Assembly: GCA_032907525.1 (NCBI GenBank)
Contig: JAJJPM010000008.1
Coordinates: 1 to 29,693 of the forward strand
From: JAHJQQ01 sp032907525
GTDB lineage: Bacteria; Pseudomonadota; Gammaproteobacteria; Thiohalobacterales; Thiohalobacteraceae
DNA length: 29,693 nucleotides
Direction of reading: 5' to 3'
Each line of letters opens with the position of its first letter. The first letter of the stretch is position 1. A program made the position numbers and the translations under genes. The notes beneath the pieces were generated by a model. That model was not told where the DNA came from. It worked only from the letters and a program-made list of their open reading frames with translations, and searched no databases. This document shows positions 12,887 to 19,838 of this stretch, piece by piece.

Positions 12887-15292
12887 GTGAACAAGCAGAC
12901 CCACACCGGCCGCCAGGTGATCTGGTTCGAAGAACTCGGCATGGGCGACGTGCCGCAGGTCGGCGGCAAGAATGCTTCGCTCGGCGAGATGTACCGCGAA
13001 CTCACCGCCGCCGGCGTGCGCGTGCCCAACGGCTTCGCCACCACGGCGGACGCCTACCGCGCCGTCCTCGCGCAGGACGGCCTGGCCACCCGCATCCAGG
13101 CGGAGCTCGAACCCCTCGACATCGACGACGTGCAGGCGCTGGCCGCGGCCGGCAGGCGCATCCGCGGCTGGATCGAGGCCGCGCCGCTGACCGCGGAGCT
13201 CGAAGAGCAGATCCGCGCGGACTATGCGCTGCTCGAGCGCGAGGGCGGCAAGGACGTCGCCGTCGCCGTGCGCTCCTCGGCCACGGCCGAAGACCTGCCG
13301 GACGCCTCCTTCGCCGGCCAGCAGGAGACCTATCTGAACGTGCGCGGCATCGACGCGGTGCTGACGGCGGTGCGGCGCGTGTTCGCCTCGCTGTACAACG
13401 ACCGCGCCATCGCCTACCGCGAGCACCACGGCTTCCGACACGAACAGGTGGCGCTCTCGGCCGGCGTGCAGCGCATGGTGCGCGCCGACCTGGGCGCCTC
13501 GGGCGTGATGTTCACCCTGGATACCGAATCCGGCTTCCGCGACGTGGTATTCATCACCGCGGCCTACGGCCTGGGCGAAACGGTGGTGCAGGGGCAGGTG
13601 AACCCGGATGAATATTATCTGCACAAGCCGCTGGTCCGGCAGGGACGTCCCGCCATCCTGCGCCGCGAGCGCGGCGAGAAGGCCATCAAGATGATCTACC
13701 GGGACAATGGCGGCCAGGGTGAAGGGGGCGGCAGCCCGGTCGAAACCGTCGCGGTCGATCCCGCCGAGCGCCTGCGCTTCGCGCTCGACGACACCGAGCT
13801 GGTGGAACTGGCGCGCCATGCCATGACCATCGAGGACCATTACGGCCGGCCCATGGATATCGAGTGGGCGCGTGACGGCGTCGACGGCCGGCTCTACATC
13901 GTGCAGGCGCGGCCGGAGACCGTGAAGAGCCGCGCCAGCGGTCAGTCGCTGCAGCGCTACGAACTCGAGCGGCGCGGCGATGTCATCGTCACCGGCCGCA
14001 GCATCGGCGGACGCATCGGCGCAGGCCCGGCGCGCATCGTCAACCGCATCGACGACATGCACCGCGTGCAGCCCGGCGACGTACTCGTCACGGACATGAC
14101 CGATCCCGACTGGGAACCGATCATGAAGCGCGCCGCGGCCATCGTCACCAACCGCGGCGGCCGCACCTGCCATGCCGCCATCATCGCGCGCGAGCTGGGC
14201 ATCCCGGCGGTGGTCGGCTGCGGCGACGCCACCGAGCGCGTCCCCGACGGCGAGCCGGTCACCGTGTCCTGTGCCGAAGGGGACACCGGCTACGTCTACC
14301 GCGGCCTGCTGGAGTTCGCGGTGCGCGAGATCGCGCTCGACCGCATGCCGCCGCTGCCGTTCAAGATCATGATGAACGTCGGCAACCCCGAGCGCGCCTT
14401 CGACTTCCAGTTCCTGCCCAACGCCGGCATCGGCCTGGCGCGGCTGGAGTTCATCATCAACCGCACCATCGGCGTGCATCCGAAGGCGCTGCTCGAGTAC
14501 GACCGGCAGCCCGACGATCTGCGCCGCCTGATCGACGAGCAGGCGACGGCCTACGGCGGGCCGGTGGAGTTCTACGTCGGCAAGCTCGCCGAGGGCATCG
14601 CCACCCTGGCCGGCGCCTTCTGGCCGAAGCCGGTGATCGTGCGGCTGTCGGACTTCAAGTCCAACGAGTACGCCAACCTGGCCGGCGGCGCGGCCTACGA
14701 ACCGAAGGAAGAGAATCCCATGCTCGGCTTCCGCGGCGCCGGGCGCTACATCGCGCCGGACTTCCGCGACTGCTTCGAACTGGAATGCCGCGCCGTGCGC
14801 AGGGTGCGCGACGAGATGGGGCTGACCAACGTCGAAGTGATGATCCCCTTCACCCGCACCCTGGACGAGGCGCGCGAGGTGACCGAGGCGCTGGCGGCCA
14901 ACGGTCTGGCCCGCGGCACGAACGGCCTGCGCGTCATCATGATGTGCGAGATCCCGTCGAACGCGCTGCTCGCCGATCAGTTCCTGGAGTACTTCGACGG
15001 CTTCTCCATCGGCTCGAACGACCTGACCCAGCTCACGCTGGGACTGGACCGCGACTCGGGCCTGGTCGCCGCGCGCTTCGACGAACGCGACCCGGCGGTG
15101 AAGATGCTGCTCGGTATGGCCATCCGGGCCTGCCGCAAGGCCGGCAAGTACGTCGGCATCTGCGGCCAGGGCCCGTCGGATCACCCCGACCTCGCACGCT
15201 GGCTCATGGACGAAGGTATCGACAGCGTGTCGCTCAACCCCGACACCGTGGTCGAGACCTGGCTGTATCTGGCGGGCGAGCGGGCGGAGTGA
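12887..15292 (+). CDS. ppsA: phosphoenolpyruvate synthase
   Basis: An 801-residue PEP synthase (pyruvate, water dikinase), which makes PEP, AMP and phosphate from pyruvate and ATP for gluconeogenesis. Order: N-terminal ATP-grasp domain (VGGKNASLGEMYREL, VAVRSSATAEDLPDASFAGQQETYL), central phosphohistidine domain with GGRTCHAAIIARELG (His429 is the phosphocarrier; the Thr before Cys-His is the known target of PpsR), and C-terminal PEP/pyruvate TIM barrel ending in SIGSNDLTQLTLGLDRDS and GICGQGPSD (Cys759). The length matches E. coli PpsA (792). The start is GTG at 12887 with GGGAGA before it. An unusual linker, GGQGEGGGSPVET, lies in the ATP-grasp part near residue 278. Confidence 0.97.
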   Translation: MNKQTHTGRQVIWFEELGMGDVPQVGGKNASLGEMYRELTAAGVRVPNGFATTADAYRAVLAQDGLATRIQAELEPLDIDDVQALAAAGRRIRGWIEAAPLTAELEEQIRADYALLEREGGKDVAVAVRSSATAEDLPDASFAGQQETYLNVRGIDAVLTAVRRVFASLYNDRAIAYREHHGFRHEQVALSAGVQRMVRADLGASGVMFTLDTESGFRDVVFITAAYGLGETVVQGQVNPDEYYLHKPLVRQGRPAILRRERGEKAIKMIYRDNGGQGEGGGSPVETVAVDPAERLRFALDDTELVELARHAMTIEDHYGRPMDIEWARDGVDGRLYIVQARPETVKSRASGQSLQRYELERRGDVIVTGRSIGGRIGAGPARIVNRIDDMHRVQPGDVLVTDMTDPDWEPIMKRAAAIVTNRGGRTCHAAIIARELGIPAVVGCGDATERVPDGEPVTVSCAEGDTGYVYRGLLEFAVREIALDRMPPLPFKIMMNVGNPERAFDFQFLPNAGIGLARLEFIINRTIGVHPKALLEYDRQPDDLRRLIDEQATAYGGPVEFYVGKLAEGIATLAGAFWPKPVIVRLSDFKSNEYANLAGGAAYEPKEENPMLGFRGAGRYIAPDFRDCFELECRAVRRVRDEMGLTNVEVMIPFTRTLDEAREVTEALAANGLARGTNGLRVIMMCEIPSNALLADQFLEYFDGFSIGSNDLTQLTLGLDRDSGLVAARFDERDPAVKMLLGMAIRACRKAGKYVGICGQGPSDHPDLARWLMDEGIDSVSLNPDTVVETWLYLAGERAE

Positions 15293-15308
15293 GGGGAAAG
15301 CTTATTGA

Positions 15309-15505
15309 GCCACGAAATCCACGAAAAAAATTGGCCACGGAAGCACACGGAAAAACACGGAAGGAATTGATTGCTGAAACCCTGCGGGACGGCATGTGAT
15401 TAGCACCATCCCGTTCCGGCCTTCGAACAGCCATTATGAATTTTTCCGTGTTTTTCCGTGTGCTTCCGTGGCCAGGATTTTTTCTTTTCTCGTGGATTTC
15501 GTGGC
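15309..15505. repeat. dispersed composite inverted repeat, copy f (CACGAAA outside, CACGGAA inside)
   Basis: Fully nested: outer left GCCACGAAATCCACGAAA (15309-15326), inner left GGCCACGGAAGCACACGG (from 15333), loop, inner right (about 15441-15473) and outer right (15490-15505). The inner arms match over more than 30 bases. The loop start TTGATTGCTGAAACCCT at 15367 corresponds to 11753 in copy e. It sits between the convergent ppsA and DUF6455 genes, 16 bp after the ppsA stop, and could end transcription from either side. Confidence 0.93.
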
Positions 15506-15526
15506 TAAAGCGGTTTCAGCCCCGAC

Positions 15527-15877
15527 TCAGCCCTGCGCCTTGAACAGCGCGGCGTAGTTGGGGCAGAACTCGAAGCGGTCGGCGGGCAGTCCTTCCTGAA
15601 GGGCATTCCGGCATTCGCGGGTCGCCCGGCAGGCCTCGCAGTTGCGCAGTTCGCGTTCGATGTCGTGGACCTGGCGGTCATGCAGATACAGCACTGCATC
15701 GGATCCCGCGTGGGCCAGGACCTGGCCCAGCGGCATGCCGGTCAGACGCCGGTGCAACTGCCGGCGGAACACGAGACCCTGCAGCAGATTGCGGCCGATC
15801 ACCCAGGCCATCCGCGCCACGAAGTAGCCGAACAGCACGGCGAACAGCAGCGCGATCACAAGGCTGAGGGTTTCCAT
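15527..15877 (-). CDS. DUF6455 family membrane-anchored protein with Cys cluster
   Basis: A 116-residue protein. One N-terminal membrane helix (METLSLVIALLFAVLFGYFVARMAWVIG) is followed by a soluble domain with a four-Cys pattern at 80, 83, 89 and 105 (NCEACRATRECR and FEFCPNYAAL). The pattern RxLxGMPLGQVL...H..IERELRNCxxC resembles DUF6455, whose members carry this Cys set, possibly a metal site; function unknown. The ATG at 15877 follows GGAGA. It lies 101 bp downstream of orn on the same strand and could be co-transcribed with it. Confidence 0.7.
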   Translation of the reverse strand: METLSLVIALLFAVLFGYFVARMAWVIGRNLLQGLVFRRQLHRRLTGMPLGQVLAHAGSDAVLYLHDRQVHDIERELRNCEACRATRECRNALQEGLPADRFEFCPNYAALFKAQG

Positions 15878-15978
15878 GACATTTCTCCGATACGGACCCG
15901 GTCCGGCGCGCCACTGTACGCAGTCGGGCCGCCCGGATCCTTGATATACGTCAAGGGGCTGTCGGGAGACGTTCCCCC

Positions 15979-16530
15979 TCACGCCCCCGGCAGGCTGAAG
16001 AACCGCTCCCGATAGAACTGCAGCTCGCGGATGGAATCGCGGATGTCGTCCAGGGCGAGGTGCACGGCGGTCTTCTCGAACTGCGGAGCGTTCGGGGCCC
16101 AGCGGCGGACGAGTTCCTTGATGGTACTGACGTCGAGGTTGCGGTAGTGGAAGTAGGCCTCGAGGTCGGGCATGCAGCGCGCCAGGAAGCGCCGGTCCTG
16201 ACAGATGCTGTTGCCGCACATGGGCGAGGCCTTGGGGGGGACGTGCTTCCTTAGAAAGTCCAGCGTCATCTGCTCGGCATCCTGCTCGTTCAGCGGACTG
16301 CTGCGCACGCGCTGCACCAGTCCGGAACTCCCGTGCTGGTTCTTGTTCCAATCGTCCATGGCGTCGAGCACCGTGTCCGGCTGATGGATGGCGAACACGG
16401 GCCCCTCCTCGATCACGTTGAGCTGGGCGTCGGTGACGATGGTCGCGATTTCGATGATGGAATCCGTGTTGGTGTCAAGCCCTGTCATCTCCAGATCGAT
16501 CCAGATCAGGTTGTCGGGATGTTGCGCCAT
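15979..16530 (-). CDS. orn: oligoribonuclease
   Basis: A 183-residue DEDDh 3'-5' exonuclease that degrades two-base RNAs, including pGpG from cyclic-di-GMP turnover, to mononucleotides. Catalytic residues are Asp12 and Glu14 (WIDLEMTGLD), Asp112 (SICQDRRFL), His157 and Asp162 (HLALDDIRDSI). Other family marks are MDDWNKNQHGSSGL and MCGNSICQDRRFLARCMPDLE. The ATG at 16530 has AAGGTAA upstream, and TAGAAT 40 bases before it on this strand is a likely -10. It is divergent from the M48 protease gene; its distance to rsgA (2.2 kb away, other strand) echoes the orn-rsgA linkage of many Gammaproteobacteria. Confidence 0.97.
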   Translation of the reverse strand: MAQHPDNLIWIDLEMTGLDTNTDSIIEIATIVTDAQLNVIEEGPVFAIHQPDTVLDAMDDWNKNQHGSSGLVQRVRSSPLNEQDAEQMTLDFLRKHVPPKASPMCGNSICQDRRFLARCMPDLEAYFHYRNLDVSTIKELVRRWAPNAPQFEKTAVHLALDDIRDSIRELQFYRERFFSLPGA

Positions 16531-16644
16531 GAAGTTACCTTGCTTTTCGCGTTTGAATGGTTGAGTTGCATTCTACCAGAGGCTACCCTGGACACAGTCT
16601 AAAATTATCCCGGCGACCCGCCGCAGCGACGCCGTTCGGAGACC

Positions 16645-17886
16645 ATGAATACCTTCACCGCCCTGTTCATCGCCGCCGTCGCGCTGTCCCTGCTGCTGCA
16701 GCAGTGGCTGGCCGGCCGCCATATCGGCCACATCCGCGCCCGCCGCGACCGCGTGCCGGACGCGTTCGCCGACAGCATCACTCTCGCCGCGCACCAGAAG
16801 GCGGCCGACTACACCATCGCCAAGACCCGTCTCGGCCGCACCGAACTCGTCTACGACCACGTCCTGCTGCTGGCCTGGACGCTGGGCGGCGGTCTCACCC
16901 TGCTCGATGCGCTCTGGACACAGGCGGGCTGGGGACCGCTGGCGACCGGCGTGGCCGTGATGATGAGCTTTCTGTTCATCGGCAGCCTGCTCGACGTGCC
17001 CTTCGGCGCCTGGACGACCTTCGGCCTGGAGGCGCGCTTCGGTTTCAACCGCACCAGCGCGGCGACCTTCGTCGGCGATCTGTTCAAGCAGGCCCTGCTG
17101 CTGCTCGTCATCGGCACCCCGCTCGTCGCCCTGGTGCTGTGGCTGATGCACGCCTCCGGCCCCTACTGGTGGCTGTACGTCTGGATGGTGTGGGTCGGCT
17201 TCAGCCTGCTGATGATGTGGGCCTATCCGACCTTCATCGCGCCGCTGTTCAACAGATTCTCGCCGCTCGACGACGGCGCGCTCCGGCAGCGCATCGAGAC
17301 GCTGCTGGCGCGCTGCGGTTTCCGCAGCGAAGGTATCTTCGTCATGGACGGTTCGCGCCGCTCGGGACACGGCAATGCCTACTTCACAGGGCTGGGCCGC
17401 AACAAGCGCATCGTATTCTTCGACACCCTGCTGAAAGCACTGGAGCCCGACGAGATCGAGGCGGTGCTCGCGCACGAGCTCGGGCACTTCAAGCGCCGCC
17501 ATGTGCAGAAGCGTCTCGGTGCCGTCATCGGACTGAGCCTCGCCGGCATGGCCCTGCTCGGCTGGCTGGCGGAGCAGCCGGCGTTCTACCACGGTCTCGG
17601 CGTGAGCGAGCCTTCGCTGCACATGGCACTGCTGCTGTTCATGCTCGCCGCCCCGGTATTCAGCCTGTTCCTGCAGCCGCTGTTCAGCCGTCTTTCGCGC
17701 AAGCACGAGTTCGAGGCCGATGCCTTCGCCGTGCAGCAGACCGCGGCGCGTCACCTGGCCAACGCCCTGGTGAAGCTCTACCGCGACAACGCCAGCACGC
17801 TGACTCCGGACCCGCTGTATTCCGCATTCCACGACAGCCATCCGCCCGCGCCGGTACGCGTCGCCAGACTCGGCGCCAAGGTTTAG
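16645..17886 (+). CDS. M48 family metallopeptidase (Ste24/CAAX protease 1-like)
   Basis: A 413-residue inner-membrane zinc protease. About seven hydrophobic segments are visible (3-20, 73-90, 100-118, 148-170, 174-195, 292-310 and 325-350). The zinc motif is AVLAHELGHFKRRH (His277, Glu278, His281), and the third ligand Glu is in KHEFEADAFAV. SRRSGHGNAYFTGLGRNKRIVFFDTLL is typical of Ste24-like enzymes and distinguishes it from the shorter HtpX. Bacterial homologues are thought to act in membrane-protein quality control. The native gene appears to run into a MITE-like element: the TAG stop (17884-17886) is the first three bases of the element's left terminal repeat, so the C-terminus LGAKV may have been altered. 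Confidence 0.9.
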   Translation: MNTFTALFIAAVALSLLLQQWLAGRHIGHIRARRDRVPDAFADSITLAAHQKAADYTIAKTRLGRTELVYDHVLLLAWTLGGGLTLLDALWTQAGWGPLATGVAVMMSFLFIGSLLDVPFGAWTTFGLEARFGFNRTSAATFVGDLFKQALLLLVIGTPLVALVLWLMHASGPYWWLYVWMVWVGFSLLMMWAYPTFIAPLFNRFSPLDDGALRQRIETLLARCGFRSEGIFVMDGSRRSGHGNAYFTGLGRNKRIVFFDTLLKALEPDEIEAVLAHELGHFKRRHVQKRLGAVIGLSLAGMALLGWLAEQPAFYHGLGVSEPSLHMALLLFMLAAPVFSLFLQPLFSRLSRKHEFEADAFAVQQTAARHLANALVKLYRDNASTLTPDPLYSAFHDSHPPAPVRVARLGAKV

Positions 17887-18065
17887 CCTGGACTATTCAT
17901 GAACTGCCGTAGCGAGGGCGTCGAGATGCCTGACAAGACAGCGTGGCGCGGACCGGAAGGCGCGCAGGCATACTCGACAGTATGTCGAGCACCTGAAGGG
18001 AGCACGCGCTGTCTTGTCAGGCATCTCGGCGGCCGCAGTAGGTCGTTCATGAATAGTCCAGGCTA
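17884..18065. mobile_element. MITE-like palindromic element, 182 bp, flanked by TA
   Basis: A 21-bp perfect terminal inverted repeat starts TAGCCTGGACTATTCATGAA at 17884-17904 and is repeated in reverse at 18045-18065. A second pair of perfect 22-bp arms, beginning CGAGATGCCTGAC, lies at 17922-17943 and 18007-18028. The centre contains a further palindrome, CTCGACA-GTA-TGTCGAG (17973-17989). No open frame of use is inside. TA at each tip fits the TA target of Tc1/mariner-IS630 elements, so it may be a non-autonomous IS relic. As RNA it would fold into one long hairpin between the M48 and cytochrome genes. Confidence 0.8.
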
Positions 18066-18121
18066 GGGTAACGGACGATTTCGAAGCTTGCAGCAGACAT
18101 TCAGCACATGAGGAGAATCAC

Positions 18122-18409
18122 ATGAATGTATTCCGTACCTGCCTGTACGCAGCCACATTCGTGCTGGGCTGGACCGTGACCAGCGCTTCTGCCGCCGACC
18201 TCAAGGCCGGCCAGGCCCTGCACGACGCCAACTGTCTGAAGTGCCACGACAGCGCCGTCTACACCCGCGAAGACCGCCGCGTCGGTTCGCTCGCCGGCCT
18301 GCGCAAGCAGGTCATACGCTGCGAACAGAGCCTCGGCCTGACCTGGTTCGACGATCAGATCGATGACGTCGTGCACTACCTCAACACCACCTACTACAAG
18401 TTCCAGTGA
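18122..18409 (+). CDS. small exported c-type cytochrome-like protein
   Basis: A 95-residue periplasmic protein with a signal peptide (cleavage probably after TSASA) and one haem-binding motif CLKCH (Cys38, Cys41, His42). The mature chain is only about 71 residues. It has no Met at all, so the usual Met sixth ligand of class I cytochromes is absent; His84 (DDVVHYL) is the only other His apart from His34 and could serve. A third Cys (67, VIRCEQ) is also unusual. AGGAGA stands upstream of the ATG at 18122. It is the first gene of a tight operon with phhB (4 bp gap) and rsgA. Role unknown; electron carrier or haem sensor are both possible. Confidence 0.85.
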   Translation: MNVFRTCLYAATFVLGWTVTSASAADLKAGQALHDANCLKCHDSAVYTREDRRVGSLAGLRKQVIRCEQSLGLTWFDDQIDDVVHYLNTTYYKFQ

Positions 18410-18413
18410 CGCC

Positions 18414-18758
18414 ATGACCGCGCTCGCCGAACGCCACTGCCGGCGCCTGGAGAAGGGCGACCCCTGCCTGACCGCCGATCGGGCGCGGGCGCTGCTGCAG
18501 GAACTGCATGGCGACTGGTCGCTGTCCGGCGACGGCGACGCGATCAGCCGCGGCTTCCGCTTCAGGAACTACTACGAGACCATCGCCTTCGTGAACGCGC
18601 TGGCCTGGATCGCGCACCGCGAGGATCACCATCCCGATCTGGAGGTGGGTTACAACCGCTGCACGGTACGCTACAGCACCCATGCCGTCGGCGGACTCTC
18701 GGAAAACGATTTCATCTGCGCGGCGAAGATCGACGCGCTCGTCCCTGCCGCCGACTGA
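18414..18758 (+). CDS. phhB: 4a-hydroxytetrahydrobiopterin (pterin-4a-carbinolamine) dehydratase
   Basis: A 114-residue PhhB/PCD/DCoH protein. It dehydrates the 4a-carbinolamine formed by aromatic amino acid hydroxylases, so the pterin can be recycled. The active site is complete: REDHHPDLEVGYNRCTVRYSTHAVGGLSENDF, with His72-His73-Pro74 and the Thr-His pair 89-90. No phenylalanine hydroxylase (phhA) is in the window; many bacteria with PCD but no hydroxylase are thought to use it in molybdopterin metabolism. The ATG at 18414 is 4 bp after the cytochrome stop. No SD-like sequence precedes it, which suggests coupled translation. Confidence 0.94.
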   Translation: MTALAERHCRRLEKGDPCLTADRARALLQELHGDWSLSGDGDAISRGFRFRNYYETIAFVNALAWIAHREDHHPDLEVGYNRCTVRYSTHAVGGLSENDFICAAKIDALVPAAD

Positions 18759-18775
18759 CGCGCCGCGCACGCTCC

Positions 18776-19747
18776 ATGGGCCATCGCAAGGGCGCACCCC
18801 GCAGGCATGTCCCCGAAGGGGGCCGCACGCCCGCCGAACCACAGACGCAGGGCCTGGTCGTCACCCACTCCGGACGCGACCTGATCGTCGAGGACGCGCA
18901 GGGCGGTCTACATCTGTGCAGCGCGCGCAAGAAGCTCGGCCGCATCGTCTGCGGCGACCGCGTGCAGTGGCAGGCGACGGCGCCCGGCCAGGGCGTGGTC
19001 ACGGTCCTGGAGGCGCGCACCACCCTGCTCGCCCGCCCCGACGAGCGCGGCAACGAGCGCCCGCTCGCCGCCAACCTCGATCAGCTCGTCGTCGTCTGCG
19101 CGCCGGAGCCGCCGTTGAGCGAAGGACTCGTCGACCGCTACCTGGTGGTCGCCGAGCTGATCGGCGTGCGCGCGCTGATCCTGGTCAACAAAGCCGATCT
19201 GCTCGCCCCGGCCGCGCGTGCGCACCTGGAGGAACGTCTCGCCGCCTTCGGCGCGCTCGGCTACGGCGTGCTGTTAGGCAGCGCCCGCGACGAAACCCAG
19301 GCTGCGACGCTCGCGCCGCATTTCAACGGGCACACCTCGATCCTGGTCGGGCAGTCGGGCGTCGGCAAGTCCTCGCTGGTGCGCCTGCTGCTGCCGGACG
19401 TCGACATCCGCATCGGCCGGCTGTCGGAGGCGAGCGGCCTGGGCCGGCACACCACCACCGAGACGACGCTCTACCATCTGCCCGGCGGCGGCGACCTGAT
19501 CGACTCCCCCGGCGTGCGCGACTTCCAGCTGTGGCAGGCCACGCCCGCGGACCTGCAGCGCGGCTTCCGCGAGCTCGCGCCCTACGCCGGCCGGTGCCGC
19601 TTCCACAACTGCCGCCATCTCAGCGAACCCGGCTGCGCCGTCGCGGCGGCCGTCGAGTCGGGGGAGGTGGATGCACGCCGCCTGGCGAGCTACCGCACGC
19701 TGCTGCAGCAGGCGCTGGAACGCGAGAAGGCGCGCTATCCGGCGTAG
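18776..19747 (+). CDS. rsgA: small ribosomal subunit biogenesis GTPase RsgA
   Basis: A 323-residue circularly permuted GTPase that helps the late assembly of the 30S subunit and is stimulated by it. Domain order: N-terminal OB fold (residues about 25-90), then G4 NKAD (138-141), G5 SA (169-170), G1 GQSGVGKSS (192-200), G2 region T226-T228, G3 DSPG (243-246), and a C-terminal zinc site Cys274, Cys279, His281, Cys287 (CRFHNCRHLSEPGC). The ATG at 18776 lies 17 bp after phhB. The first 22 residues are basic and variable, typical of RsgA tails. Downstream, the gene converges on the sigma-54 activator with a hairpin between. Confidence 0.97.
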   Translation: MGHRKGAPRRHVPEGGRTPAEPQTQGLVVTHSGRDLIVEDAQGGLHLCSARKKLGRIVCGDRVQWQATAPGQGVVTVLEARTTLLARPDERGNERPLAANLDQLVVVCAPEPPLSEGLVDRYLVVAELIGVRALILVNKADLLAPAARAHLEERLAAFGALGYGVLLGSARDETQAATLAPHFNGHTSILVGQSGVGKSSLVRLLLPDVDIRIGRLSEASGLGRHTTTETTLYHLPGGGDLIDSPGVRDFQLWQATPADLQRGFRELAPYAGRCRFHNCRHLSEPGCAVAAAVESGEVDARRLASYRTLLQQALEREKARYPA

Positions 19748-19808
19748 AGCAGCCTCCACGCAGGGGGCGCGAACGCAAAGGCATGCGCCAGACGTGGCCC
19801 GAACCTCC

Positions 19809-19838
19809 GGCGCATCACGGCCTTCGGCCTGACGCGCC
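19809..19838. terminator. REP-like hairpin between convergent genes
   Basis: GGCGCATCACGGCC, loop TTC, then GGCCTGACGCGCC form a stem of about 12 pairs with one mismatch and one bulge. It starts 62 bp after rsgA and abuts the stop codon of the sigma-54 activator on the other strand. No T-tract follows, so it may be an extragenic palindrome rather than a classical terminator; GGCGCATTACGG-type hairpins recur in proteobacterial intergenic regions, as far as I recall. Confidence 0.45.

Noticed and set aside
12854..15184. A 776-codon open frame on the minus strand opposite ppsA
   Set aside because: It is His-, Arg- and Val-rich with no recognisable domain, and ppsA on the other strand is complete with all motifs. 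High GC makes such antisense frames common.
11703..15505. Ordinary rho-independent terminators
   Set aside because: The arms are far too long, are built of reiterated words and occur between divergent and tandem genes as well; no T-tract rule is followed.
17884..18065. Possible tRNA or small structured RNA gene
   Set aside because: The strong symmetry is that of terminal and internal inverted repeats, with TA at both ends; there is no cloverleaf or CCA end.
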